Assembly: GCA_019321725.1 (NCBI GenBank)
Contig: CM033107.1
Coordinates: 18,219,445-18,283,444, forward strand
Direction: 5' to 3'
Source of the DNA: Paulownia fortunei
Lineage: Eukaryota > Streptophyta > Magnoliopsida > Lamiales > Paulowniaceae
DNA length: 64,000 nt
Of this stretch, positions 34,905 through 47,608 are shown one piece after another. How positions within the stretch are numbered: the first letter of the stretch is position 1; each line of letters begins with the position of its first letter. Below the pieces are notes generated by a model. The model did not search any database and was not told the origin of the DNA. It saw nothing but the letters and a program-made list of their open reading frames with translations. The position numbers and the translations under genes were made by a program.

Positions 34905-36017
34905 TTATGGGTTCGCCTCAGCATCCGATCTAGTGATGGTAAAGACTCTAGCTGGAACTTTTCTTTGTCCTATTGGATTTGGATTATCTGGACATGCTCT
35001 GGCAATATGTCCAACCTTCCCACACACAAAACAGGTTATAGTCTCTGTCGGGCAGACTCTATTGTGGTGACCAGCACATTTAGGACAAGCAGGTTGCGAC
35101 ATCGGTGCCTTGCCTTGATCAATCTTTATAAGCTTACTCTGATCCCACTGTTGTTACCCTTGTCTAGGTTGGAATTTAGATTTTTGTTTTATATTTGAAA
35201 TGGTCTCTTTTTTTCATTTCCAACCCATCGTTGCCCTTGTCCTTGTTTAAATTGGCGTCGAATCTCCTGAGCACAAGAAATTCTAAGTTCAGCTTGTTCT
35301 GCCACTAAAGCTCTCTCAACAACTTGTGAGTATGTTACTCCTTGGATTCCTGCCATATTCACATCTCTATATAGCTCTGGTCTCAAGTCTTCAAGAAACT
35401 TTTCAACTTCAATGGATCAATATTGACCATATGTGTGGCAAATTGGATAGCTGTTCAAACTTACGAATGTATTCTCCAACTGTTATAGTTTCTTGTCATA
35501 GTTGTATAAATTCATTCATCTTCATTGCACGAACTGGAGCTATAAAGTATTTATTTCAAAACAAATCTTTGAATCTATCCCAAGTCATGATAGTGATGTC
35601 TTCAATGCTTCTTATTATATCCCACCAATGTCTAGCATTGCCTCGAAGCATAAATGATGCACACATAACTTTCTCTTCTTCTAAAACTCTAATGTAGTGA
35701 AACATATTTTCAAGAGTTCTCAACCAATCTTCAGCAGCTGTAGGATCTAGTGCATCCTCAAACACCAGTGGGTTTAGTTTTCTGAATCTTTCCCCAACTA
35801 TCTCCACCTGTTTTACTCGGGGTTGTGGTTGAACTACTTCACCCCTTGGTTGTCCACCCATATCCCTCTGTTGGATAAGTTGCTAAATTTATTCTGATTG
35901 TCGTTCAACAAGCTTTGTAAGTTGATTGGTGATAACAACACGATCATTATTTATAATAGGTGTCTGTTCTCCTAGGTTTCTGGCTCTACTACTACTTTCA
36001 CCCCTTGTTCTCACCAT
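34905..36017 (-). pseudogene. Chromovirus gag with two zinc knuckles, degraded
   Basis: The probable ATG is at 36017 (MVRTRGESSSRAR). The retrotransposon gag core is visible from FEDALDPTAAEDWLRTLE to GNARHWWDII (about 35770-35600). CPKCAGHHNRVCP and CFVCGKVGHIARAC follow near 35090-34990; the second is a standard CX2CX4HX4C knuckle. Stops occur near 35883, 35550 and 35470. Confidence 0.85.
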
Positions 36018-36167
36018 GACTGCAATACCATTTTTTTTATAACAAATGACCAATATAATTCATGGAATATATAATGCAATATAACATAAAATAAAACTTA
36101 CTGACATGGCTGTACTCCACAAGTTCTAAGATCATGTACATGGGCAGTCTACAGAATCAAAACCTGG

Positions 36168-36179
36168 GCACTCATACCA
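36168..36179 (-). other. Primer binding site (initiator tRNA-Met type)
   Basis: The minus strand reads TGGTATGAGTGC, two changes from the canonical TGGTATCAGAGC. It lies five bases inside the LTR end (GTTGTGACA in element sense, edge at 36185). Confidence 0.8.
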
Positions 36180-36184
36180 CTCTT

Positions 36185-39035
36185 TGTCACAACCTCCCAA
36201 TAATATATAATATATATATATATATATAAACAACCTGTGTAACATAATTTGCTCATGTATGCATGTGTATAACTCTTTTTTTTCCTACTTAGTTCAATAA
36301 AATATTGATAAAAGTAAAGTGTTTTCATATCCTGTCACACTGTATATACATATGTAATTATTAAACATTAACCAAGTCTATCAAAACTATCACAAACCCA
36401 AAATCTCTATCATAAAGGAGTTTTGAAAGTGATATATATGATAAAGTCACTAATATAATACAATAACTGTAAAATAAAAAATACAGCCCACAAAATAGCC
36501 CAACAGATCATCAACCAAGTACATTGTCTTTGAAAGCCTGTAGGAGCTCCACTGCCGCCAATAAACCAAAGGTCTCAAGTCTCACCATGATCACCTATAA
36601 TGCATGAGCTACATGAGCTAATGCTAAATAAGTAAAAATCATGCATGACAAGAGTATGATATAAAATCTCATGCAACTCAACCATAAGATATGATGCTAT
36701 AAATGTATCAAATTGAGTACTCATAAATCAAAGAATTTTTATAAAAAAATCACTTCATTTATTGGGCCCTCGGCCCACCAACTATACACTAGATAGAGCT
36801 TTGAATAACATCAATAATCACATAGCCATAAACAAATTGACTCAATCCAAGGGCCATCTCTTGGGATCACCAGAGATCCACCCCCTGTCTTGCCTTATGA
36901 TCCTCCAGAAGTCTTCCCACTAGTGGAGTCAACAAAGGTACAATCAAGTGGTCTACCCTCTCGTGACCACCAGAGGTACATCCCCTGTGATCCTCCAAGA
37001 AGTAACACTCACGGTACCTCAAAATATTATATAAGCATGTCTCGCATGCCTCGATACACTAGTAGTGGCCAACCAAATATTTTCTTTCTGAAAATCATGT
37101 CTCAAATCATATCGTGCATGCAAGAACCTCCACTATACTCATATGCCGTGCATGCACATGTAAATGCTCATGAATGGTATGTTCAAGATGAAATCCAACT
37201 CATCTTGCTCTCAACATGTTTCAAGAATCATAACACTCTCAGTCAAATTTAAAATCATCAACACATTAGGTATACATGCTTGAAGACATACTATGTTCTT
37301 GCATTGTAGTTGCAAATGGATCTTTACTTACCTTTCACTTGGTTGGTGGCTTAGTCTAGATTTGTTTATTATTCCCCTCCAATCTTAGATGTAAAATATC
37401 TTGTAATATTATCCAACATCAAGCGCCCTTCCCAATTTGGCAAGTTGAAAGCATAAAATATCATATTAAGACCTTAAACACCAAACTATCTAGGTTTTAC
37501 AAACTAGAACCCAATCCAGTCCCTCTAATACCTTAATTTCTCATCTTAGATACATGTAAATATCATATAATTGAAGTATTATAACTCTAATATCATGTAC
37601 CTAATTGTTAACACTCAATAGCAACATGTCTAGGTTGAAATATGTTAAGTTATCAAATGAGACACATTCATATTTTCATATTTACTTGCTGTCCAATTTA
37701 GTTGTATGATAATTTTGACATCTCTAAACATATCCAATCACTCCCAAATTTTTACTACACATACATAACATGTATATAAATATAACCTTATCATATAATT
37801 GTTAAAACTCATGGATATAGCTCCCAAGTTCAGCTCTCTTCACAATATACTGAAACAGATTATTTTCCTACTGTGACAGTTTTGCACACTTCATGACATT
37901 AATGGTTTTGGCACCCTTAAGTACATTCAATCACTCTCAAATTTTCACCATACTTAGATAACACAAATAAAGAGACAAACAGGTCAAATTAATACCAAAA
38001 CTAATGGATTTATTGATGTAAAACCAGCACCATTCACATAGGACAGAATTTGATTTTCAAATAGGACAGTTTTGAGCACCTCTTTAATTATCACACTATA
38101 TTACAATTTATAACCTCTCTAAACTTACATACATCACCTAGACTCATATATAAACACATATATGATGAAATACATAGGTTTTAATCAAGTTATTATACAT
38201 ATATAAAGCATAAATATAAAAAATTAGCAAGTATACAGTTTCTGTCTCTAGTGATTTTTATTGTGATTTTACAACTAAAAACCCTTCTTTTGTGAACTAA
38301 AAGACCGCAAATAATATCATAACATGATTATAATCAATAATAGAAGCTTTAAAAATCATAAACCTTCAAACAATTCAAGAACTTAAATAAAAAACATGAA
38401 TTAAAGTTCACATATGCACAGATTTTAGAATCAACTTGCTCCTCCTTACTTCCCTTTGCTTCCTTCACTTTTTTCTTTACTTGGAATTACTTGAGAGAAA
38501 TTTATAACATTCAAAATGAAGGTATTGGAAGTGAAATAGCTCAGAAAATAGTTTTTGGTTGTGGCTCAAGGATAGAAATGAAGAAAGGTTGAGGTGGAAG
38601 CTTGAGGTGGTAAAGCTTGAGGTGGCAAGGTTGAGGTGTCAAGTTGTGGTTCAAATCTGATATTTTTCACACCTTATACAGCCCTAATCTAGTGTTTCTC
38701 ATTACTTATTTATCTATTTACAACCTATTTTAATTGCCATATGATTGGATAATAAATGTTTGCCCTAATTTCTTAACTGTTTATTCGGTCTCTAAATCAA
38801 TTGACACCCGATTCTTAAATGATTGTCTAGTTTTCATTTTTTAAAATCACATACACATATGAACCTTGTAATATGATAGTTAAATCATCTTATATCATGT
38901 CCAATATCCCAAGTATGTTAATCTATGGAGGTATAACTTTAAAACACCCCGATCAATTTGAATTGAATCATATAAGCTTACTAGTGACACCTTTAACACT
39001 TCTAAAATTATAACATATAACCTTTGAATATCCAC
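36185..39035 (-). repeat. 5' LTR of the chromovirus, truncated at its outer end
   Basis: Inner edge TGTCACAACCTCCCAA at 36185 next to the PBS. It matches the other LTR from 37219 onward and the split copy from about 36411. Homology ends abruptly at 39035 (TATCCAC), where the other LTR continues for 216 more bases. A 17-bp filler and copia coding sequence follow. The CTTGAGGTGG array has four units here (38586-38640). Confidence 0.9.
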
Positions 39036-39046
39036 CTTTAACACTT

Positions 39047-40044
39047 CTAGCTTTAGTTCTCCATTATCATAAACCAAAAATATATCCTTAATCCTTTCCA
39101 AGTACTAAAGGATCATCTTTACAACTTTCTAGTACTTATCGCTTGAATTGGATTGGTATCTGCTCGTGACACTTAGAGTATATGTGAGATCAGGCCTCAT
39201 ACATAACATTGCATATGTAATGCTTTCAATTATGGATGCATATGGTATGCGAGTTATTCTTTCTCTTTCCTCTAGAGTTTTTAAGGACATTAACTTTGAA
39301 AGAGAAACCCCATGACTCATGGGTAAGAATTCTTTTTTGAATTTTTCCTTGCTAAACCTCTTTAGCACTTTATCTATACACGTGGATTAGGATTCTAATC
39401 ATCCTTTTGGATCTATCTCTATAGATCCTAATCCCCAAAATATAAGATGCTTCTCCCAAATCCTTCATGAAGAACTGAGTGGACAACTAAGCCTTTATTG
39501 ATTGTAACATCCCTACGTCATTCCCAATGAGTAGTATGTCATCAACATAAAGGACAACAAAGGTCACTGTGCTCCCACTAGATTTCTGATACACACAGGG
39601 ATTATTTGGATTCTTGAGAAAATAAAATTATTTGATTACCTCGTTGAATCAAAGATTCTAGCTTTGGAAAGTTTGTTTGAGTCCGTAAATGGATCTTCAG
39701 AGTTTGTAAACCTTTTGCTCACTCTCACTGAAAATGAAGCCCTCTGGTTACCTCATATATATCTCTTCCTCAATATTCCCATTGAAAAAGGCATTCTTCA
39801 CACCTGTTTGCCATATCTTGTAGTTATATTATGTTGATATGACAAGCAATATCCAGATAGATTTTAGCATCACCATTGGTGGAAAGGTTTCCTCATAGTC
39901 AATACCTTGCTTTTGAGTGTAGCCTTTTACAACTAGTCGAGCCTTATAGGTCACTACCTCTCCATCTACTACAAGCTTCCGCTTGTAGACCCATTTGCAG
40001 CCGATGGGTACTATATCCTGTGGTGGGTGTCCATCAAAGTTCAT
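39047..40044 (-). pseudogene. Copia reverse transcriptase and RNase H start, degraded
   Basis: RT starts with GCKWVYKRKLVVDGEVV and YKARLVVKGYTQKQG (40044-39829). The catalytic YVDD is intact near 39535-39556 in a frame that reads VVLYVDD. Then PMSHGVSLSKLMS and IPYASIIESITYAMLCMRPD (39368-39129). RNase H begins IFLVYDNGELKLE and stops at the junction. Several frameshifts. Confidence 0.85.
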
Positions 40045-40417
40045 ATTATGTTTGAGTACATGGAGTCCATCTCAATTTGCATGGATTCTTTCCATCTCCC
40101 TGAATCGATGTCTTACATGGCTTCTCTATAATTCCTTGAATCATTATCCAAATAATGCTCCTCATTGTTGTTCTCCAACAAAAGACTATACCTCTTAAGT
40201 GGTCTCAAGAACCTTTTAGATCTCCTAGGAAGCTATGTGAGAGGAATATTAGTTTTGGGTTGTTCTATTGCTATTGTATTTTGTGGGACGCTTTATGGTT
40301 CTTGAATTTCTTCAAGATCTACAACCTCACCTTTCAATCCAATAGAAACTCCTTCTCTAAGAAGATGGCATTCCTTGAAACAAACACTTTTTGTTTCGAA
40401 TGGTCGTTGAAATAGTA

Positions 40418-41448
40418 TCAAATAGATTTATTTGGATACCCTACAAACTTACATAAAGTAGATCTAACATCCAACTTATCTCCCACCAGTTGTTTCATGT
40501 AAGTAGAGTAACCCCATATCCTAAGGTACTTGTATGAAGGGGTTTTGCTATACCATATTTCATATTGTGTTTTGGGCGCCGAATTACTTGGCACTCTATT
40601 TAACAAAAATGTCATTGTTTCCATAGCATAGTTCTAGAATGAAAGATGAATCTCAATGAAGCTCATCATAGATCGAACCATGTCCAACAGGGTTCAGTTC
40701 CTACACTTTGCAACCCCATTTTGTTATGGAGTTGTTGGCGTAGTCCACTATGAGAGAATCACATTCTATTTTAGATAATCAAGAAACTCTGAGCCTAAGT
40801 ATTTGCCTCCTTGATTAGATCGAAGAGTTTTAATACTTTGCCCAGTTTGTTTATCCATTTCATGCCTAAAATCTTTGATCCTTTCAAAGGCTTTAGACTT
40901 GTATCTTAAAACATACATATACCTATACTTAGAATAATCATCAGTAAAGGTAATGAAATAGAGGTAGTTTCCTTGGGCACTAAAGCTTAGTGGCCTACAT
41001 ACATATGTATGGATCAAATCCAAAGGGTTTGCAGCTTGCTCCACTTGTCCAATGGTGACTTGGTTATCTTTCCTTTAAGGAAAGATTCACAAGTTAGCAT
41101 TTCTTGCAATTCCGTAAGGTCAAGCAAGTTAGCTAACTTGTCGATTCTTTTCTTTGAGATAAGACCTAGTCTAGCATGTCACAAGTATGTGGAACTATGA
41201 TAATCTATTTTACGTTTGTTACTTAATTGAATATGAAAGATAGATTTATTAGGTTGGACAGTATATAAATTATTTATCAAAGTCCCAACATGAACTAAAG
41301 AAGAACCAAAGTAAATGGGACAGTTTCCATCCTTCATTGAAAAATGATAACCCTCTCTATCCAAAACTAGAATAGAGATAATGTTCTTTATTAATTCATG
41401 AATATAAAGACAAGAATTTAAAACTATCCTTTTTCCTACTCCTAACAC
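40418..41448 (-). pseudogene. Copia GAG-preintegrase and integrase, catalytic residues lost
   Basis: The pre-integrase segment is at 41448-41179. The integrase core shows HTYVCRPLS where the family has HTDVCGP, then an intact TFTDDYSKY, then LRSNQGGKYLG where the family has LRSDRGGEY. Two of the three DDE residues are therefore replaced (Asp to Tyr, Glu to Lys). The C-terminal part ETMTFLLNRVPS...YLRIWGYSTY is at 40624-40418. Confidence 0.85.
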
Positions 41449-41756
41449 TAGGTTGATAGTTCCTATAGTTAATGCAACAACTTTTGCTCAATTTCCAAGC
41501 CTCATGATCTACTCTCATCTACTCAGCTCCATGCTTCTTATCATCACCTGAAAATCATTGCATAGATGAGTACTACAACCAGTATCTAATACCCAAGAAG
41601 TATCATTAACTAAAAGGTCAACTTCAATAATGAATATACGAAAACCCTTCTAGCAATTTGCAATATACTCCTTATTCTTCTTCCAATGCCTCAGCTTGCC
41701 ATAGTAGTGATACTTATTGTCTGGTTTGGAACCTTTCTGCACTCCACCTGAGGCCT

Positions 41757-42239
41757 TCATACCCTTGGCCTTCTTAGAAAAACTTTTTTTCTTTTATTTT
41801 CTTTCTTCGACTTTTTAGTCTTAGATTGGGATGAAGAGCCAACGAGTAGGACATGATTCTCCTTTTTCATGGTGGACTTGACAGTCTTCAACATGTTGAC
41901 TGGCTCAGCAAGGCTAGTCTCCATTTTGTACATGTTGAAGTTGACCACAAAGGAGTCAAACAAGGGCAACAAAGACTACATCATGAGATTCATATAGATT
42001 TTGTTGTCCATAACGACTCCTAGGGACTCGAGTCTCTCGATCAAAGCCATCATCTTTAGTCCATGATCATGAACTGAAGAGTCTTCCATCATATGACATC
42101 GAAAGAGCTCCCTAGATACTTGGTATCCAGCTTGCCTAGTATGTTTACCATATAATTCCTTTAGATGAAGGTAGATATCGATCGCATGTGCCATACCCTT
42201 ATGTTGTCTTTGCAGCTCATTTGATATAGATGCTATCAT
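41757..42239 (-). pseudogene. Copia gag fragments
   Basis: ISNELQRQHKGMAHAIDIYL and ELYGKHTRQAGYQVSRELF (42239-41976), then LPLFDSFVVNFNMYKMETSL and a lysine-rich stretch (41972-41757). These match the N-terminal capsid region (UBN2 type) of plant copia polyproteins. One stop splits the two parts, and upstream sequence to 43695 is untranslated leader. Confidence 0.8.
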
Positions 42240-43695
42240 ATATCACCAAGGCTACAGATCACCGAGGCTACAGATCATCCTCAATATGTTAATGATATTC
42301 TATTTGCTCTTCCTCTATTGCCCCATCTGGTGGAGCCAGTAGTGCCATGTCGATGACATAAACCCTCTTTTCAAATTAGAGAACTATCCAAAGGTTCCTT
42401 AACCAGTCATCATAGTTGGGACCAATGAGTTTATTGGTGTCAAAAATTGATGCAAGTGAATTTTTAGGCTATTTTACCTCACTACTTCCCATACACCTCA
42501 ATTTTATGAGCCCATGTGGTACTAAGTGCCAAGTGTGTCCCATCAAACATTCATGTGAATAGCACAATTAAAGTATGTCCCATGACTCGTGGCCAACGGA
42601 CTAAGTGTGACAATATTTCACATACTAACTACTTTTGATGGAACACTTGGATGATTGGCCCCACCCAATATTGCCATTAATGCTTGATATAGAATTAATA
42701 AATTCTTAAACTTAGAACATTTCTAAGTGAGGGTTTCAATTTTACCAAACCTCATCATTTTTTTTCATGTTGTTTAATTAATGTTACACTAGCCTAAGAT
42801 TGCAAGCATAATAAAAGGAAAGCATTAAATAAACCTATGCATGCTCTGTAATACATACATAATGGGATGATCATGAGTCTTTTCCTATGCGATCTACTCA
42901 AGCCAAAGTGGATCTTATGGTCAATCTAAGGGTAATTAATCAAAACGATAATAATTTCTATCTATTACATGAATATATTACCCATGCATTCATGGGCCTT
43001 GAATCCTTGTTTTTCTCCACGTTGCTCCTTTTTGTCCATGACAAGCAAAAGAAGACCTCACCATGCTAATACTACTCTCCTTACAATTGTTTAACCTAAC
43101 ATGAAACCTTAGAATTTCTTCCAATGGGAGGTACATTGGAGGGAGATAAAATTTACATTCAGAGTCAAAAATAGAGAAAATGTGAGACTCACAGGCCTCA
43201 TTTTAATCAAAAACCCAAAGCATAAAATTATACATAGAAAATAAACAGTCTAGGCTCCATGATCATTCATCCTATTCATGCTTAATTTAATCATCATATG
43301 ATAAAAATTCAAAGCATGTAAATTTACTAAGTTGTTAAAAATCACATTTTTCTAGTTTGGAAATTAATTCATGGTTTTTCGTAAAAATATTTTTTAGAAT
43401 TTTAAAATTAACATTTAATTTTAAAAATCAAAAAATTAAATTTTCTGCACATGACACGAAAATGGGCAGCAGACCAGAAAAATTGTATGTAAGGCACCAT
43501 GGCGCCACGACGCTTCCAGCCCAGATTTTTTTTATTTGTTTCTTTTTTGTGTCATGCAATTTAACACTTAAAAATCAAGGAAAATTTCCAAAATTATAAT
43601 TCCCAAACAAAAATGTAATTAAACATATTTTTCATCACATGAACGATTCATATATAAAACATTCAGAACACATAAACCTAGGCTCTAATACCACT
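42240..43695 (-). other. Copia gag start, leader and primer binding site
   Basis: Homologous to 47609-48395, so part of the same copia family. It includes degraded gag N-terminus near 42300-42480 and an AT-rich leader. The PBS is TGGTATTAGAGC in element sense near 43682-43693, one change from canonical. GCACCATGGCGCCACGACGC near 43495 is a GC-rich island in the leader. Confidence 0.65.
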
Positions 43696-43711
43696 GTTAG
43701 GTTCGCGTAGT

Positions 43712-44150
43712 TGATAATTTAGTTTTGTACCAATAATTCATATGCATTTTTATTAACATTTGATTTGTTTTCAAGTGTTTTTGTTACTTTTTGTGTATTT
43801 AGTTTGAAATCTTGTAGGTAATGACAAAAAAGGGAAGAAAATGGAAAGAAACTAAAAACTTGATTGAAATGATGGAAAATGCAAATTGTGCTGCTACTGA
43901 TGGCAGTATTTGTATTTCAATCATACGTCGTTGCTCCAATATCATATTGACTTGATTCTTACCCCATTAGAAAGTGAAGAAATAGAAATAAAACTTCTAT
44001 GTTTACAACAAAATCCAATTATGTCTATCTCAATGAGAAAAATAGAGTTCAAAAGTCAACACTAGGCTGAAATTTTCTGCTATGACAAATCTTGGTTCGG
44101 GTTCAATTAATTCGATTAAACAATTTACCAAATGTGTTATGTTGTAATTA
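43712..44150 (+). repeat. Athila-like LTR fragment, plus orientation
   Basis: Starts TTGATAATTTAGTTTTGTAC and matches the LTR arms at 55677 (plus) and 58173 (minus) over about 400 bases, through GAAATCTTGTAGGTAATG and AACTTGATTGAAATG. It sits exactly where the copia 5' LTR should begin, so it interrupts or replaces it. Only the first part of the LTR is present. Confidence 0.75.
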
Positions 44151-44239
44151 ATGTTTTGGAATTAAGCTTCAAAATCAACGGTTTTCAAGCTTAAAAGGGT
44201 GGAAACTTATTCTAGCTTGTTCTTGTGTCATTCCTTATA

Positions 44240-45195
44240 CTCTCCCCTGAACTTTCCCCTACACTGTTGGGCAATCCTTTGCTATATGTCCAGGCTTTTT
44301 ACACTTAAACCAATGATTAGTACCACTATAGCATTCCCCAAAATGATTATTCCCACATTTAGCACATTTAGGCCTTTCAACTACAGTAGAAGTCTGCCCA
44401 ATTCTAGGACGTTTTTCATTCCCTTGATTTGATTTTTGCTCTCCTTTCTTCCACTAATTTAGATTTATAGGAATGAATACTTGCTTCTTTTGTTGATGAA
44501 ATTTCTCAATCTCTTTCTCATCTAAGTCAGCCATCAAAGTCTGTTACTGAAGACATTCTCACATCTCTTCTAATTCCAGGATTAAGGCCCTTCAAGAAAT
44601 GATCCACCTTCTCATTGTTATCTCTGGCGATGTATGGCACATACTTGCAACCCTGTTCAAATTTTCTCACATAATCACATACAGACATCCCTATTTGTTT
44701 TAACTCCAAAAATTCTTTTACTTTAAGCGACCTAGCATCTCTGGTGAAATACTTATCATAAAAGATTATTTTAAACCTCTCCCAAGTTAGCTCTTCCATA
44801 TTCACTGCAACTTTAGCTTTTTCCTACCAGGTTCTAGCATCCTTCTTCAACAAGAAGATTGCATAAAGTACTTTCTCAGCATCATCAATTCTCATGTAGT
44901 TAAAGATAGTATCCAATGATTTAACCTATTCCTCTGCAACTATAGGATCAGGCCCACCATTAAAATCAATCAGTTCCATCTTCTTAAATTTCTCATACAC
45001 AGCTTGTGAAGGATCCTGTCGAGCTTGTGGTGGAGAAAGTCGTTGATTCTGTTCCTGGGTTATTTGTTGCATATCTAGTAATTTTTGTATCTGTTCACCA
45101 TGCATTCTAGTTTGTTGTTGAATCAGATCAGTTAAATTGTCCACCACACTATGATTACTCTCATGATTATCTATTATTTTTCTCTTTGGTGCCAT
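44240..45195 (-). pseudogene. Gypsy gag with zinc knuckles, degraded
   Basis: The probable start is [13 protein letters not shown] at 45195. A Gln-rich segment and [12 protein letters not shown] follow. The capsid core [16 protein letters not shown] and [12 protein letters not shown] is at 44805-44640. Then CAKCGNNHFGEC and a second knuckle WFKCKKPGHIAKDC, whose first cysteine is Trp, near 44380-44270. At least two stops break the frame. Confidence 0.85.
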
Positions 45196-45381
45196 GACCT
45201 GATATGCATTACTGAACCTCATTCCATTCATTAGCTAATAATAAATGCATAATCATGATAATAACATGAAATAAAATATAATCAAATAAACATAAAGGAA
45301 AATAAACAAGTAGTTAACCGAGTTTCCCAACTAAGATGTGTTCATATGCCTTCTTTTGTCTACAGGAACGACTAAACCTCC

Positions 45382-45393
45382 GCTCTGATACCA
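45382..45393 (-). other. Primer binding site (initiator tRNA-Met type), exact
   Basis: The minus strand reads TGGTATCAGAGC without mismatch, five bases inside the LTR edge at 45399. Confidence 0.9.
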
Positions 45394-47608
45394 GAAACTA
45401 TAACACCACTTAACCTAACTGCAGAGCCTAAACAAGTTGATACAGTTAAGTTAAGAAATGTTAATTTGTCATCATTACTAGAGTTATGGTTTTTATAAAA
45501 ATTTCCAATTTTAACTATAAGTGAAAGAGCTTGAATCGTTTTAAACACACCATATACATATATCAAAACTGAGTACATCTATTTATAAAACCATAACAGA
45601 ACGGCTTATTTAAAAATAAAATAGAGTTTTCAAAATATGATACAAAACAGCTTGAAGCATGGCATATGAACAAATCTCTGTCTGGCTGCTCTAGAAACTC
45701 AGTCAATCTCTAAACCTGTACATTTCCATAACTTACATATAAATCACATATATGATTAAATGCAATATTCAATTTAATAACTTTCTTTCATAAATCATTC
45801 TTTAGGGCCCTTGAAGTGTGGTACCTAACTAATAGCGATAAACCGTAATTTTCAGAACCTATTCATAATGATTGGCCAATAAGAGAACTAATACGGGGTT
45901 TCCATACTTAGTTTTTCAACCTCAGGTATTAGCCGTATTCTATCTCATTTATTATGGCTATCCTAATACCAATTTTTCAACCTCAAGTATTTGCCATCAT
46001 TTGTTGGGTCCGCCAGTCCCTCCTGCATCCCTTGTCTACCCAACCATCAATCAAGTACCATGCTTTCTTTTCAAAAACCTCATTATATTCTTAATAGTGT
46101 CATGCTTCATGAACCATAAATGCATCAAACATTACATCATTTGATAAATAATAACAATCACAATAAAATATGAACAACATTATATGATTCTTGTGATACA
46201 GCAAATGAAAGTTTCAACTTACCTCAAGTCCACTTTGTGCTAAGTGAAAAGGCCAATCTCTTTGGAAGATAGGATGTATTAAAAGCCTAACATAATCAAA
46301 TCATGTACCTTTTAATATCCTTTTTATAAATGATATAGTCTATTATAGTTAAAATCATATACACTTTTCAATCTTTTGTAAACAATTCCATATTTTATTA
46401 CATAACCTTAAAAATAATGCATACTCCATGTTTTATTACTAATTCAAGACATTAAACATTAGGGTAGCCATTAAATAACTAATAATTCAAACATAATTAT
46501 TAGGGCAGCCCATAAAATATGAACACAATCCAAATTAAAATGACTTAAACTTGATTATAACCTTCAATTAAGCAAACTAATTGCTATTGTTCATAATCAT
46601 TTGTAGGCACCTTCAAACACAATATAAGAATTACAGAATCAATAGAAACATGTAAATTAAATAATTTCAAAAGACTATCAATTTTGCTAAAAACTAGCTT
46701 AACTAGTTTGGTTTTGGCTTCAAGTGTAACTTACTTAACTTTTCAATCATACAAAAATATACTAAAACATGTAACCATCTAAGATACTACAAATTCATCA
46801 TAAAAAACATTGAAAAAGAATATACCTTGATTAAGTTGGAATTAAGCTTCAAAATCAATGATTTTCAAGCTTAAAATGGTGCAAACTTGTTCTAGTTTGT
46901 GTTTTATGAATTCCTATGGATTGAATTCAATTTTTGTGAGTATGAGAGTGTAGAAATTTGGGAGAAACTTAGGAGAATAAGGGTTGGTCATTTTTGAGGT
47001 GCTTCCACAAGAAATATGGATGAAAATAATTTTTTTGACCTTTCAAAGAGAGGTAAGTGGAGGGCTATGATTTGTTGCATCATGCTTGGTGTCTTCTCAT
47101 GGAAAAAGCCACATTTATGGGCTACGGAGATGATAAAAATTGATGCTTTCATATTATAATCAAGTACAATGCGGTTTAGAATGATTCCATGCAACCTAGT
47201 CAACCAACCAATCAAATTGCACCATTTTGCATACTTTTAGTTTTTAGCCAAATGTAACATATTTCAAGTAAATATTTAGGCAATTAATCACTTTAGCATA
47301 TAACTAGTACGGAGCAATACAAATAATTCATCTCATGACCATTCAACACATCAATCTTCCTTAATCGAGATACCAATTCTTTTCACTACAAAAAGACACT
47401 TAAGGAATATGTTAAATAAAGAAATAAAAGTTTGATCTCTTATTTCATGTAGTAATGCATGTTAAAGCATAAGTGAAGCATATAATAACAATTATTCATG
47501 TTCGTGCAATCATGCTATTTGTATGCCATAATTCGATAATGCACATTGATTAGATTGAAAATGCTTATTATTGGCTATGTAGGAGAGAGTTGAGAATTGG
47601 GCATTACA

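Larger units (their letters stand above)
29458..39035 (-). mobile_element. Ty3/gypsy chromovirus (Tekay/Del-like) element, both outer ends truncated
   Basis: Reads right to left: 5' LTR (36185-39035), PBS (36168-36179), gag (about 36017-34905), protease, RT, RNase H, integrase, chromodomain (to 31520), polypurine tract (31481-31491), 3' LTR (29458-31480). The internal boundaries are all in place. The 5' LTR lacks about 215 bases at its outer end and the 3' LTR lacks more than 1 kb at its outer end. By eye about nine in ten LTR bases match. A chromodomain after integrase and LTRs of about 3 kb fit the Tekay/Del lineage. Many stops and frameshifts make it non-autonomous. Confidence 0.9.
39036..43695 (-). 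mobile_element. Ty1/copia element, minus strand, 3' end missing
   Basis: Runs right to left from the PBS region (AGGCTCTAATACCACT at 43679-43694; TGGTATTAGAGCC in element sense) through gag, GAG-preintegrase, integrase and RT to the start of RNase H, where it is cut at about 39050. The RNase H end, polypurine tract and 3' LTR are absent. On the right only about 16 bases of LTR-like sequence (TGTTAGGTTCGCGTAG) remain before an unrelated LTR. The family is the same as the plus-strand relic at 6.8-7.6 kb and the fragment at 47.6-48.4 kb. Confidence 0.85.
44155..47608 (-). mobile_element. Second Ty3/gypsy element: gag plus one complete LTR
   Basis: Right to left: 5' LTR 45399-47608 (2.2 kb, right edge GGGCATTACA, left edge TATAACACC, probably mutated from TGTAACACC), exact PBS TGGTATCAGAGC at 45382-45393, gag to about 44240, then a jump into a 70-base piece of its own LTR (44158-44226 equals 46838-46905). 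Protease, RT and integrase are deleted. The right edge abuts copia gag sequence (TAAGCCCTCTTTTT; compare the intact copia near 42360), so it inserted into a copia element. Confidence 0.8.

Noticed and set aside
34141..35697. Several plus-strand frames of 77-144 codons
   Set aside because: Antisense shadows of chromovirus gag, protease and RT.
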